Made by a program: the position numbers and the translations under genes. Positions 24,364-32,761 of a stretch of DNA of 64,000 bases are shown piece by piece; the stretch's first letter is position 1; each line of letters opens with the position of its first letter. Origin of the DNA: Lentzea pudingi (GTDB lineage Bacteria > Actinomycetota > Actinomycetes > Mycobacteriales > Pseudonocardiaceae); the NCBI RefSeq assembly GCF_014646255.1, contig NZ_BMNC01000006.1:558857-622856 (forward strand), given 5' to 3'. A model generated the notes under the pieces. It searched no databases, was not told where the DNA came from, and saw only the letters and a list, made by a program, of their open reading frames with translations.

Positions 24364-25071
24364 CTACTGGAATACGACGACCGGCAGTACCACGATCTCG
24401 CCGGTGGCCGCGTTCCACGACTGGACCTTGCCCAGGCAGCGCGCGTTGAACTGGCCGGGCGGCAGCGTGTCGCGCAGGCTCGCGTTGTCGCACTCCACCC
24501 GTACCTTGTGCTCCCCGACGGGCGCGATCAGCACCGCCGGGTCCTGGCCCGCAGCGGCCTCGAACCGGCCGTGCAACGAGACGTAGTCGCGGATGTCGTT
24601 GAGCCGCTTGGCTTTGGACCGCCGCCACGCGTCGTCCGCGCGGATCGTTGCGTTCGTCAGGTCGACGTCGACCACGCCGTGGCCCGCGCGCAGGCCGGCC
24701 AGCACCACGCCGATCACGTCGATCTCCGTGGCCGGCTTCTCGTAGGTGTCGGTGTTCTGCTCGACCACCGAGCCGTCGACGCCGATGCCGAACTCGCTCG
24801 GGCCGACCTGCAGCTTGCCGTTCTTGGTGACGGTGATCTGCTTGACGAACTGGCGGGTGACGGCGTCGTCGTAGCGGCCGATCTTGCAGAGGTTGATCAT
24901 CCGCTGGCCGTGCACGTAGAACAGCAGGCCGGGCACCTCGGGTTCCGGGTCTCGACGGCGCAGCCACTGCCACGCGAGCACGCCGACCACGACCAGCGCG
25001 ACGACTGTCGCCGCCCACACCAGGATCCAGCCCCACGAGACCGACCACCAGAGCGCCCTATCGACAGCCAC
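24364..25071 (-). CDS. Membrane-anchored protein of a three-gene surface cluster
   Basis: 235 residues. One transmembrane helix (about 14-36, ILVWAATVVALVVVGVLAWQ) followed by RRR, then a soluble ~195-residue domain with no family I recognise (LLFYVHGQRMINLCKIGRYDD; VLLAG-type strands; ends EIVVLPVVVFQ). It overlaps the VWA lipoprotein gene by 14 bp and is the last gene of the cluster. The soluble part probably faces the cytosol, given the Arg cluster after the helix. Confidence 0.7.
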   Translation of the reverse strand: MAVDRALWWSVSWGWILVWAATVVALVVVGVLAWQWLRRRDPEPEVPGLLFYVHGQRMINLCKIGRYDDAVTRQFVKQITVTKNGKLQVGPSEFGIGVDGSVVEQNTDTYEKPATEIDVIGVVLAGLRAGHGVVDVDLTNATIRADDAWRRSKAKRLNDIRDYVSLHGRFEAAAGQDPAVLIAPVGEHKVRVECDNASLRDTLPPGQFNARCLGKVQSWNAATGEIVVLPVVVFQ

Positions 25072-26476
25072 GGATCTCCCTCACCGCCTCCAGCAACGAC
25101 TTCGCGCCCGCCTCCACGAGACGGCCGCCGCTCGCCTGCGCGACCCGGTCCAGCTCGGCCGTCGAGGCCTCGCCGAACCGGATCGGGAACACCGGCACCT
25201 CTCCCCTGCCCACGCGCAGGAACTCGTCCACCGACGGGCCCGCGTTGTTCTCGCCGTCGGTCATCAGCACCACCGCCGCCTCACCCCGGGCCAGTTGCAG
25301 GGCGCGGTCCAACGCCGCCCAGATGGCCGTGTTGTCCCTCAGGTCGTCGGACGCCACGACGGACAGCAACGCGTCGAGGTCTTCGCGGCCTCGCACGGTG
25401 ATCGAGCGTTCCTCCAGCACGGTGCCCGCGAACCGGATGATCGTCACGGTCTCGCCGACGTAGAAGCGGTCGAACCCGTTGAGCGACGCGAACGCCTCCC
25501 GCAGCCCGGCGAGCCGCGCGCCCCGCATGGATGTCGAGTAGTCCAGCACGAAGACCACCTGACGCCCGTCGCCCGCGCGGTCGTGGAACAGCAGCAGCCG
25601 GTCGATCACCTCGGATCTGTCCGGGAAGTAGAGCGCGGTGCCGAGGTCGGCGCGCAGCTTCTCGTTGCGCTGCACGGAAGGGTCGACGGGGCGGCGCCAG
25701 GTGCGGTCGGCGATCATCTGCTGGGCGGCGGGCGCTCGAAGCCACTCGACCACACGGTCGTACGTGGCCCGGTGCTCGGGCTTCAGCAGCATGAGCGGGT
25801 AGTCCGACAGGATGATGCCGTCACGCGGGTAGACGATCTCCAACGGCTCCGGCAAGGAGGCGTTCAGGGACAACAACTCCGACTCGTGCGCGACCACCCC
25901 GTCCACATCGGACCGGCGGGTGAACTCGCCGACCGGGTCCGGCACGTCGAACGCGCGTCCCGCGAGGAATCCCTGCAGCCGGTCGCAGCTCACGTCCTCG
26001 GGCCGCAACGGCGCACCGGTGCCCGCGGCCGCCGTCGCGACGCCGATCAACGCGGCCATCCCGCCACCGGACACGCGCGGATCGGCCATGCCGTACCGGA
26101 ACTGGCCCAGCGCGGCGCGGTCCGCGACGTCCGCCCACGTCGGCCGCTCCCCCAGCACTGCTCGCTTCGAGGCTTTCACGCCGAGCACCACCGGGGACGT
26201 CATGACGCTCGTCGCCAGCTCGGGCTCGGCACCCCGCAACCGCAGGAACCTGTTGGTGGACAACCACGCCAGGTCGAACCCGGCGAGCGACGAGCTGGCC
26301 TCGACCGTGCCGCGGTGCTCGACCGCCAACTCGACGCCGGTGGCCTTCTTCAGCTCCGCCAGCACCGGCCCGAGGTCGGCCAGTTCGGTGCTCGCCAGCA
26401 CCTTCAGGCGCACCGGCGGCGGGGTGCTCGGCGTGCACGCCGCCAGCAGGAGCAGCAGCGCGAGCAGAGCCCTCAT
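25058..26476 (-). CDS. Lipoprotein with substrate-binding and VWA domains
   Basis: 472 residues. Signal peptide with lipobox LLLAAC (Cys14). Residues ~23-290 form a periplasmic-binding-like domain (VLASTELADLGPVLAELKKATGV; VVLGVKASKRAVLG). A VWA domain follows with an intact MIDAS: DYSTSM near 316, a Thr near RDNTAIW, and MTDGENN. Proteins combining extracellular solute-binding and VWA domains occur beside toxic-anion-resistance genes in other bacteria; no such gene is seen here. It likely forms an envelope complex with its two neighbours, both of which overlap it. Confidence 0.85.
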   Translation of the reverse strand: MRALLALLLLLAACTPSTPPPVRLKVLASTELADLGPVLAELKKATGVELAVEHRGTVEASSSLAGFDLAWLSTNRFLRLRGAEPELATSVMTSPVVLGVKASKRAVLGERPTWADVADRAALGQFRYGMADPRVSGGGMAALIGVATAAAGTGAPLRPEDVSCDRLQGFLAGRAFDVPDPVGEFTRRSDVDGVVAHESELLSLNASLPEPLEIVYPRDGIILSDYPLMLLKPEHRATYDRVVEWLRAPAAQQMIADRTWRRPVDPSVQRNEKLRADLGTALYFPDRSEVIDRLLLFHDRAGDGRQVVFVLDYSTSMRGARLAGLREAFASLNGFDRFYVGETVTIIRFAGTVLEERSITVRGREDLDALLSVVASDDLRDNTAIWAALDRALQLARGEAAVVLMTDGENNAGPSVDEFLRVGRGEVPVFPIRFGEASTAELDRVAQASGGRLVEAGAKSLLEAVREIRGCR

Positions 26477-27600
26477 TTGCAGTCGCCGACGACGTCGAGC
26501 ATGCGCTCGAACAGCTCCGCCTTGGGCAGCTGCACCCTGCCCTCCTCGCCGGCGGGCGGCTCCGGGAGCCCGCGGCCGGCGATGTAGCCGCCGAAGTCGG
26601 CGCCGGTCTCCCCGTTCCAGCCCAGCGAGTGGAAGCCCAGCTCGACCGCGCGCTGCCGCAGTTCGGGGTCGTTCATCATCAGCTCGCCGATGCGGTCGCC
26701 CTCCGGCGTGAACGAGATCAGCTCGGGCGTGCTCTGGTGCTGCTTCTTCGGGTACAGCAGCACGCGTTCGGTGTCGATGCTCTTCTGCCGCAACTGGTAC
26801 GCGATGTACTGGTGCTCGTAGATCACGGCGATGACGGCGTGCGTGCGGCCCTCCGGCACGAAGTACTTCGGGGCCATGTCCTCGCCGGCCTGGCCCTGCG
26901 CGTCGACGTACGGCTTGACGTCCAGCGCCAGCTTCTCCGCGGCCTCGACGGTCTGCGGTGGCTCGTCACCGAAGGCGGTCGCGAAGAACCCGACGAGCGT
27001 CGCGCCCGAGTAGGCCTTGCAGGGATCCGGCGACTGCACGATGACCCGGTTGCCGTTGGCCAGGCCGAGCTGGTTCCACCGCGTGGCGTCGTCGGCCAGC
27101 TTCTTCAACGCGGCCATGTCGAGGTTGTAGTAGAGAGGCTTCTCGCTCTGGCCGTGCGGTTGCGCGACATTCGCCTCTTTCAAGGCCTCGGCGTACTCGC
27201 GGAACGTGGCCAGCACGACGGGGGTGAAGAACGGCCGGTACGGCACGACGTGCTTGCCGGCCCGGCGCGACTTCACGTGCTCGTTCGCCACATGTCCCGA
27301 CGGGAACACGAAGTGGTACGAGTCGAGGTCGGGCTTGTCGGCCAGGTCCCGGGAGCCGATCGGCGTCACGTGCACCTGGTAGCCGCGCGCCATCAGGATG
27401 CGCTTGACCTGCTCGTCCTGGAAGAAGTCGCGCTTGGACGCGAACAGCGCCCGCACCACCGTGACAGACCGGAACGGGCCGGTGATGTGCCCTGACACCA
27501 GCAGCACCACCAGCCCGCACACGAACACCGCCAGCGGCGGCACGAACCACAGCAGGAACCGTCTTCGCGGGTCGACGACCTTGAACTCGGGCTCCCGCAC
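26473..27600 (-). CDS. Membrane-anchored substrate-binding-like protein
   Basis: 375 residues. One N-terminal membrane helix (about 14-36, LLWFVPPLAVFVCGLVVLLV), then a large extracytoplasmic domain with the two-lobe rhythm of binding proteins (TVVRALFASKRDFFQDEQVK; SYHFVFPSGHVANEHV; AVIAVIYEHQYIAYQLRQ). First gene of the three-gene cluster, 4-bp overlap with the SBP-VWA lipoprotein gene. No transporter permease or ATPase is encoded nearby, so uptake is unlikely; sensing or cell-surface assembly is more plausible. Family function unknown to me. Confidence 0.75.
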   Translation of the reverse strand: MREPEFKVVDPRRRFLLWFVPPLAVFVCGLVVLLVSGHITGPFRSVTVVRALFASKRDFFQDEQVKRILMARGYQVHVTPIGSRDLADKPDLDSYHFVFPSGHVANEHVKSRRAGKHVVPYRPFFTPVVLATFREYAEALKEANVAQPHGQSEKPLYYNLDMAALKKLADDATRWNQLGLANGNRVIVQSPDPCKAYSGATLVGFFATAFGDEPPQTVEAAEKLALDVKPYVDAQGQAGEDMAPKYFVPEGRTHAVIAVIYEHQYIAYQLRQKSIDTERVLLYPKKQHQSTPELISFTPEGDRIGELMMNDPELRQRAVELGFHSLGWNGETGADFGGYIAGRGLPEPPAGEEGRVQLPKAELFERMLDVVGDCK

Positions 27601-27614
27601 GGCTCCCCCTGGAG

Positions 27615-28373
27615 TCAGACGATCACGGCACCACCGTCGACGACGAGCGTCTCGCCAGTAACGTAACCGCCCGCCGGGGAGGCCAGGAAGAGAACGGCCG
27701 CGGCTAGTTCCTCCGGGTCACCGATTCGCCCGGATGGCAGAGAGGCCTGCATCTTCTCGAGGTACCCGGGCGGGTACTGGTCGGTCATCTCCGAGGAGAA
27801 GAACCCCGGGCAGATCGCGTTCACCCGGATGCCCTTGCGCCCGGTCCACTGCTGCGCCAGGTCCCGCGTCAGGCCGAGCAGACCGGCCTTCGACGCCGAG
27901 TACGCGGCCTGCGGGATGCCGCCGGTGACTAGGCCGAGCACGCTGGAGATGTTGATGATCGAGCCGCCGGACTTCATGACCGACGCGGCGGCCTGAGCCA
28001 TCCAGTAGGCGCCGTTGAGGTTCACGTCCATGACGCCGCGGAACTCCTCCGGCGTCTCGCGCGACGCCGGGACGGCCGACGCGACACCGGCGTTGTTCAC
28101 GAGCACCGCGACCGTGCCGAACTCGGCTGCCGCACGGGCGACCTCGCGGCAGTCCTCGGGCTTCGAGACGTCGGCCTGCACGACCAGAGCGCGCTGTCCG
28201 ACCGCCTCGACCAGGGCTGCCGTGTCCTTCAGCTTGTCCGCGCGACGGGCGGCGAGCACGATGTCCGCGCCCGCCTCGGCGAGGCCGCGAGCGAACGCGA
28301 CGCCGAGACCCGAGGACGCGCCGGTGACGATCGCGACCTTCCCGTCGAGACGGAACTTGTCGAGGATTCCCAC
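27615..28373 (-). CDS. SDR, probable 3-hydroxyacyl-CoA-type dehydrogenase
   Basis: 252 residues from GTG 28373, whose first base is the last base of the thiolase stop (TAGTG), so translation is coupled. SDR motifs: VTGASSGLG, NNAGV, Ser in NISSVLG, YSASK and the end GGYVTGETLVVDGG. Last gene of the acyl-CoA dehydrogenase-thiolase-SDR operon, so it probably oxidises a hydroxyl group in that pathway. Chain length and stereochemistry cannot be read. Confidence 0.9.
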   Translation of the reverse strand: MGILDKFRLDGKVAIVTGASSGLGVAFARGLAEAGADIVLAARRADKLKDTAALVEAVGQRALVVQADVSKPEDCREVARAAAEFGTVAVLVNNAGVASAVPASRETPEEFRGVMDVNLNGAYWMAQAAASVMKSGGSIINISSVLGLVTGGIPQAAYSASKAGLLGLTRDLAQQWTGRKGIRVNAICPGFFSSEMTDQYPPGYLEKMQASLPSGRIGDPEELAAAVLFLASPAGGYVTGETLVVDGGAVIV

Positions 28374-29569
28374 TACGAAAGCCTTTCCAGGATGATCGCC
28401 ATGCCCTGACCGCCGCCGACGCACATCGTCTCGAGGCCGAACTGGGCGTCGCGGGCCCGCATGCCGTTGATCAGCGTCGTCATGATCCGCGCGCCGGTCG
28501 AGCCGAACGGGTGGCCCAGCGCGATCGCCCCGCCGTGCACGTTGAGCTTGTCGATGTCGATGCCCAGCGCGCGCTGGGACCCGAGCACCTGCACGGCGAA
28601 CGCCTCGTTGATCTCCACCAGGTCTATGTCCGAAATGGACAGACCGGCGTGGCCCAGCGCCTGCTTCGTGGCCTCGACCGGGCCGAGGCCCATGATCTCC
28701 GGCGAGAGGCCGGAAACACCCGTGGACACGATGCGCGCCAACGGGGTCAGCCCGAGCTCGCGTGCCCGCACGTCACTCATGATCACGACAGCGGCCGCGC
28801 CGTCGTTCAACGGGCAGCAGTTGCCGGCGGTGATCGTGCCCTCGGGCCGGAAGACGGGCTTCAGCGACGACACGGCTTCCAGGGTCACCCCGGCGCGCGG
28901 GCCGTCGTCGGTCGAGACGACCGTGCCGTCGGGCAGCGTCACGGGCGTGATCTCGCGGGCGAAGAACCCGTCCGCGATCGCCTTCTCCGCGAGGTTCTGC
29001 GACCGCACGCCGAACTCGTCCTGGTCGTGCCGCGAGATGCCCATCTGCGTCGCGACGTTCTCGGCCGTCTGGCCCATCGCGATGTAGTAGTCGGGCAGCT
29101 TGCCTTCGAGCCGCGGGTCGGTCCACGGCGTGTTGGACGCGGCCGTGTCGAGAGTCCGTTGCTGCGCCTCGGCGAACAGCGGGTTGAACGACGGCGCGCC
29201 GGCGTGCATGTACCGGGAGACGCACTCGACGCCGGCCGAGATGAACGCGTTGCCCTCCCCCGCCTTGACGGCGTGGAAGGCCATCCGCGCGGTCTGCACC
29301 GAGGACGCGCAGAACCGGTTGACCGTCGTGCCGGGCAACGAGTCGTGCCCGAGCTGCACGGCGACGCGGCGCGCGATGTTCTGGCCGTGCTCGTCCTGCG
29401 ACTCGGCGCATCCGAGGTGCAGATCGGTGATCTCGGACGCCGGGATGTCGCCCAGCGCGGCCGAGATCACCTGCGCGGCCAGGTCGTCCGGCCGCAACGA
29501 CGCGAGAGACCCCTTGCGGGCACGGCCGATCGGCGACCGGGCGGTGGAGACGATGACTGCTTCAGGCAT
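28373..29569 (-). CDS. Acetyl-CoA acyltransferase (thiolase)
   Basis: 398 residues. Thiolase signatures: acyl-enzyme Cys87 in NRFCASSVQTARMAF, the GGAIALGHPFGSTGARI histidine block and the second cysteine in CVGGGQGMAII. Cleaves 3-ketoacyl-CoA with CoA to release acetyl-CoA (degradative type more likely given the context). Lies 10 bp after the acyl-CoA dehydrogenase gene and is coupled to the SDR gene. Confidence 0.94.
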   Translation of the reverse strand: MPEAVIVSTARSPIGRARKGSLASLRPDDLAAQVISAALGDIPASEITDLHLGCAESQDEHGQNIARRVAVQLGHDSLPGTTVNRFCASSVQTARMAFHAVKAGEGNAFISAGVECVSRYMHAGAPSFNPLFAEAQQRTLDTAASNTPWTDPRLEGKLPDYYIAMGQTAENVATQMGISRHDQDEFGVRSQNLAEKAIADGFFAREITPVTLPDGTVVSTDDGPRAGVTLEAVSSLKPVFRPEGTITAGNCCPLNDGAAAVVIMSDVRARELGLTPLARIVSTGVSGLSPEIMGLGPVEATKQALGHAGLSISDIDLVEINEAFAVQVLGSQRALGIDIDKLNVHGGAIALGHPFGSTGARIMTTLINGMRARDAQFGLETMCVGGGQGMAIILERLS

Positions 29570-29579
29570 GCCGTTCTCC

Positions 29580-30725
29580 CTACAGGCCCAGGTCGCGGCC
29601 GATGAGTTCCTTCATGATCTCGTTGGAGCCCGCCCAGATCTTCGTGACGCGGGCGTCCATCCACGCGCGGGCGACGCGGTACTCGGTCATGTAGCCGTAG
29701 CCGCCGTGCAGCTGCACGCAGGCGTCGATGACCTCGTTCTCGATGTCGGCGCTCCAGTACTTCGCCTGCGCCGCCTCGACCGGGCTCAGCTCGCCGCGGA
29801 CGTGCTGCATGGTCAGCGTGTCGATGAACGCCTGCGAGACGTCCAGCTTCGTGCGCAGCTCGGCGAGCAGGAACTTGTTGTGCTGGAACTTGCCGATCGC
29901 CTGGCCGAAGGCCTTGCGCTCCTTGACGTACTCGAGCGTCTCGTCGAAAACGCCCTGCGCGTGCGCCAGGTTGGAGATGGCGCCACCGATCCGCTCCTGC
30001 GGCAGGCGTTCCATCATGTAGATGAAGCCCTGGCCCTCGTCGCCGATCATGTGCTCGGCGGAGAGGCGGACGTCGGAGAAGAACAGCTCCGCGGTGTCGG
30101 ACGGGTGCTGGCCGACCTTGTCGAGCTTGCGGCCGCGCTCGAAACCGGGCATGCCGTCCTCGACGGCGAACAGCGTGATGCCGCGCGCGCCCTTGGACGG
30201 GTCGGTGCGGGCCGCGACGACGATCATGTCGGCGGTGTAGCCGTTGGTGATGAACGTCTTGGAGCCGTTGAGGATCCAGTCGTCACCGTCGCGCACGGCG
30301 TTGGTCTTCAACGCGGCGAGGTCGGAGCCGCCGGACGGTTCGGTCATCGCGATGCCGGTCTTGATCTCGCCGGTGCACATGCCGGGCAGCCAGCGCTGCT
30401 TCTGCTCCTCGGTGCACAGGTCGACGAGGTAGGGCGCCACGACGTCGCCGTGGATGCCGAGCGACGACGCGACCGCGGCGTTGACCCGGCACAACTCCTC
30501 GGCGAAGACGGTGTTGAAGCGGTAGTCGTTCGCGCCGCTGCCGCCGTACTCCTCCGGGATCTCGAGACCCAGCAGGCCCTGGCGTCCGGCCTCCAGCCAC
30601 ACGTCGCGGTCGATCACCCGCTGCTCGATGAACTTCTCGACGTTCGGGGTGATCGTGCGCTCGACGAACGCCTTCGCCGACTCCCGGAACGCGGCGTGAT
30701 CCTCGTTGAACAGCGTCCGCTGCAC
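29580..30725 (-). CDS. Acyl-CoA dehydrogenase (LCAD-like FadE)
   Basis: 381 residues from GTG 30725, with GGAGG six bases upstream. Domains: N-terminal helices (FVERTITPNVEKFIEQRVID), beta domain with TGIAMTEPSGGSDLAALKT, C-terminal helices ending in GGYGYMTEYRVARAWMDARV and IWAGSNEIMKELIGRDLGL. The GxNEIMKELI end and lack of Glu in the usual IYEGT position resemble long-chain or isovaleryl-type enzymes, where the catalytic Glu is elsewhere. FAD enzyme, passes electrons to ETF. Two tandem operators lie 15 bp upstream. Confidence 0.93.
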   Translation of the reverse strand: MQRTLFNEDHAAFRESAKAFVERTITPNVEKFIEQRVIDRDVWLEAGRQGLLGLEIPEEYGGSGANDYRFNTVFAEELCRVNAAVASSLGIHGDVVAPYLVDLCTEEQKQRWLPGMCTGEIKTGIAMTEPSGGSDLAALKTNAVRDGDDWILNGSKTFITNGYTADMIVVAARTDPSKGARGITLFAVEDGMPGFERGRKLDKVGQHPSDTAELFFSDVRLSAEHMIGDEGQGFIYMMERLPQERIGGAISNLAHAQGVFDETLEYVKERKAFGQAIGKFQHNKFLLAELRTKLDVSQAFIDTLTMQHVRGELSPVEAAQAKYWSADIENEVIDACVQLHGGYGYMTEYRVARAWMDARVTKIWAGSNEIMKELIGRDLGL

Positions 30726-30739
30726 GACTAACCTCCATA

Positions 30740-30773
30740 CTAAGCGGTTGCTTAGAGCTAAGCGCACGCTTAG
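30740..30773. promoter_or_regulatory. Tandem CTAAGC-N4-GCTTAG operators, sites 2 and 3
   Basis: Two perfect-arm palindromes, CTAAGC-GGTT-GCTTAG (30740-30755) and CTAAGC-GCAC-GCTTAG (30758-30773), 18 bp apart centre to centre, between the acyl-CoA dehydrogenase gene and the divergent tetR gene. This is the arrangement expected for autoregulation plus control of the operon. Confidence 0.8.
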
Positions 30774-30818
30774 CGTGCAGTACGATCCATCACCTGTCAA
30801 CACGCTGGGAGCCACCCG

Positions 30819-31439
30819 ATGACGACGACCGGACTGGACGGGTTCGCGCTGCTCGACAAGACGTGGAGCACGGTCACGCCCGAGGCCGCCCGCCGGATGC
30901 TCATCGCGGCCGTCCAGGCGTTCGCAGGCAAGGGATACCACGCCACGACGACCCGGGACATCGCCTCGCTGGCCGGGATGTCACCCGCGGCGGTGTACAT
31001 CCACTACCGGTCCAAAGAGGAGCTTCTCTTCAACATCTCGCTCGTCGGCCACGAGACCTCGCTCGCGCTGCTGTCGAGCATCGAAGGCGACGGCGCGGTG
31101 GAGCGGCTGAGGAACGCCGTGGCGACGTTCGCGGGATGGCACGCGGAGTTCCACACGACGGCGCGGGTGGTGCAGTACGAACTGGGCGCGCTCTCTCCCG
31201 AACACCACGAGCAGGTGGCGGAGCTGCGCCGGCAGATCGAGCAGCGGATGCGGTCCTACATCGCGGACGGCGTGGAGGAGGGCGTGTTCGACGTTCCCGA
31301 CCTCAAGGGCGCGACCCTGGCCGTGCTGTCGCTGTGCATCGACGTCGCGCGCTGGTACCAGCCGGGCGGGAAGCGGACCCCGGACGAGATCGGCGCGATG
31401 TACGCCGACCTCGTCCTGCGGATGGTCCGGCCTAACTGA
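30819..31439 (+). CDS. TetR-family regulator, likely controls the acyl-CoA regulon
   Basis: 206 residues. The HTH is TTTRDIASLAGMSPAAVYIHYRSKEELLF near residues 40-68, typical of KstR2/FadR-like TetR proteins; the ligand domain is mostly helical (TTARVVQYELGALSPEHHEQVAELRRQIEQ). Transcribed away from the acyl-CoA dehydrogenase operon, with two CTAAGC palindromes between them, the best candidate for binding the CTAAGC sites. A CoA thioester is the likely inducer, inferred from the family and context. Confidence 0.9.
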   Translation: MTTTGLDGFALLDKTWSTVTPEAARRMLIAAVQAFAGKGYHATTTRDIASLAGMSPAAVYIHYRSKEELLFNISLVGHETSLALLSSIEGDGAVERLRNAVATFAGWHAEFHTTARVVQYELGALSPEHHEQVAELRRQIEQRMRSYIADGVEEGVFDVPDLKGATLAVLSLCIDVARWYQPGGKRTPDEIGAMYADLVLRMVRPN

Positions 31440-31704
31440 CTGATTTCCTGCCGTACATCCCGGCGACGACCGAGACGCCGATCGCGGCGACCACGATCTG
31501 GACGATCAGCTCGATCCAGTCGATGCCGGGCGTGTCCTCCACGCCGAGCAGGCGCGCGATCCACGTCCCGAGGAACGCGGCCGCGATGCCGACGATGATC
31601 GTCAGCCAGATCGGGATGCTCTGCTTGCCCGGCGCGAACAGCCGGCCGAGCACGCCCAGGATCAGACCGATGACGAGCGCACCGATGATGCTGCCGATGC
31701 CCAT
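31432..31704 (-). CDS. GlsB/YeaQ/YmgE family membrane protein
   Basis: 90 residues, three hydrophobic helices with the family glycines: IIGALVIGLILGVLGRLFAPG, then LTIIVGIAAAFLGTWIARLLG and IELIVQIVVAAIGVSVVAG. Often labelled transglycosylase-associated; actual role is unclear, stress-linked in other bacteria. Overlaps the convergent tetR stop by 8 bp. Confidence 0.9.
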   Translation of the reverse strand: MGIGSIIGALVIGLILGVLGRLFAPGKQSIPIWLTIIVGIAAAFLGTWIARLLGVEDTPGIDWIELIVQIVVAAIGVSVVAGMYGRKSVS

Positions 31705-31803
31705 GTCCGCCTCCTCCGCGATGATTTCGGATCTTGGCCGAGATCATCCCTTCAGAGGACGGATCCTGCAGCATGAGGCGTAGTGCGTTCGACCGTTCGG
31801 GTG

Positions 31804-32580
31804 TTACCAGCGGCTGCCGGAGACCTGGCTCATCCACTGGTTGATCGTCGCCGTCCAGTCCGTGCCGACGGCCTGCTGGTGCGACACGGCGAAGCGGCCG
31901 TACGCGTCACCGCCCGCGCGGAGCAGCCCGGCGCGCTTGTCGGCCTCGAGGATCACGTGCAGCTCGCCCGGCGTCGTGACGAACGTCAGCTCGACCTGCT
32001 TGACGCGGCCCGCGAACTGCGGCGGCGGGTAGAACTCGATCTCCTGGTAGAACGGCAGCTGCTGCGGCACGCCGTGGATGCGGCCCTTCTCGTTGTCCGC
32101 CTTGGTGAAGCGGAAGCCCATGTGCCCGAACGCCTGGAGCACGGCGTCCTGCGACGGCAGCGGGTGCACCCAGATCGGGTCGAGGTCACCGGGGTCGACG
32201 GCGCCGCGGACCTCCAGCTCGGTGCGCAGGCCGAGCTGCATGCCGTTGAGCTGCATGCCGCCCACGACGTTGAGCGGGCACTCGAACGGCACCGGGACCT
32301 GGAACGGCAGCGAGAGGTTCTGGTGCGGCTGGGCCATGATGCGCTGGCCGACGGAGAACTTGTGGAACTCCATGTTGGTGTTGTACTCGTTGTCGCCGCT
32401 CTCGATCTCGACGCGGGTGAGCAGCGCGAGCGTGACGTGGTCGATCTCGGCCGGGTGATCGCCGCCGGCGATGCGCACCTCGCCGGACAGCACCTCGCCG
32501 GGCCTGACGTTGGGGTTGGTCAGGACCGTGTCGACAGTCGGCCCGCCCACGCCGAACGCGCGCATCATCCTCTTGAACAC
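31804..32580 (-). CDS. spo0M: Spo0M-like sporulation control protein
   Basis: 258 residues from GTG 32580 (VFKRMMRAFGVGGPTVDTVL), preceded by GGAGG. The opening VGGPTVDTVLTNPNVRPGEVLSGEV and LALLTRVEIESGDNEY are the classical Spo0M arrestin-like start; the middle has LSLPFQVPVPFECPLNVVGG, and the end is a beta-rich EFYPPPQFAGRVKQVELTFV. Spo0M in Bacillus influences sporulation and the cytoskeleton; in actinomycetes its role is open. Monocistronic. Confidence 0.9.
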   Translation of the reverse strand: MFKRMMRAFGVGGPTVDTVLTNPNVRPGEVLSGEVRIAGGDHPAEIDHVTLALLTRVEIESGDNEYNTNMEFHKFSVGQRIMAQPHQNLSLPFQVPVPFECPLNVVGGMQLNGMQLGLRTELEVRGAVDPGDLDPIWVHPLPSQDAVLQAFGHMGFRFTKADNEKGRIHGVPQQLPFYQEIEFYPPPQFAGRVKQVELTFVTTPGELHVILEADKRAGLLRAGGDAYGRFAVSHQQAVGTDWTATINQWMSQVSGSRW

Positions 32581-32735
32581 CACTGCGGCCTCCTGAAGCC
32601 CTTGCTGTTTGCGGGGAGTCTGCCAACTGGATCGCCCGTTTGCGGCGAAGTGTTCCGTTGACGCCTCAGTACCCCGATCGGTTCCGTATGGACTTCCGTT
32701 GACTTCAGGTGGCAACATGCGATCGCCGTCACATA

Positions 32736-32751
32736 CTAAGCGGTCGCTCAG
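32736..32751 (+). promoter_or_regulatory. CTAAGC-like operator, site 4 (degenerate)
   Basis: CTAAGC-GGTC-GCTCAG, one mismatch from the palindrome, immediately before and touching the GGAGG ribosome site (32751-32755) of the carboxylase gene. A bound repressor there would block transcription or initiation. Confidence 0.6.
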
Positions 32752-32761
32752 GAGGTAAGCC

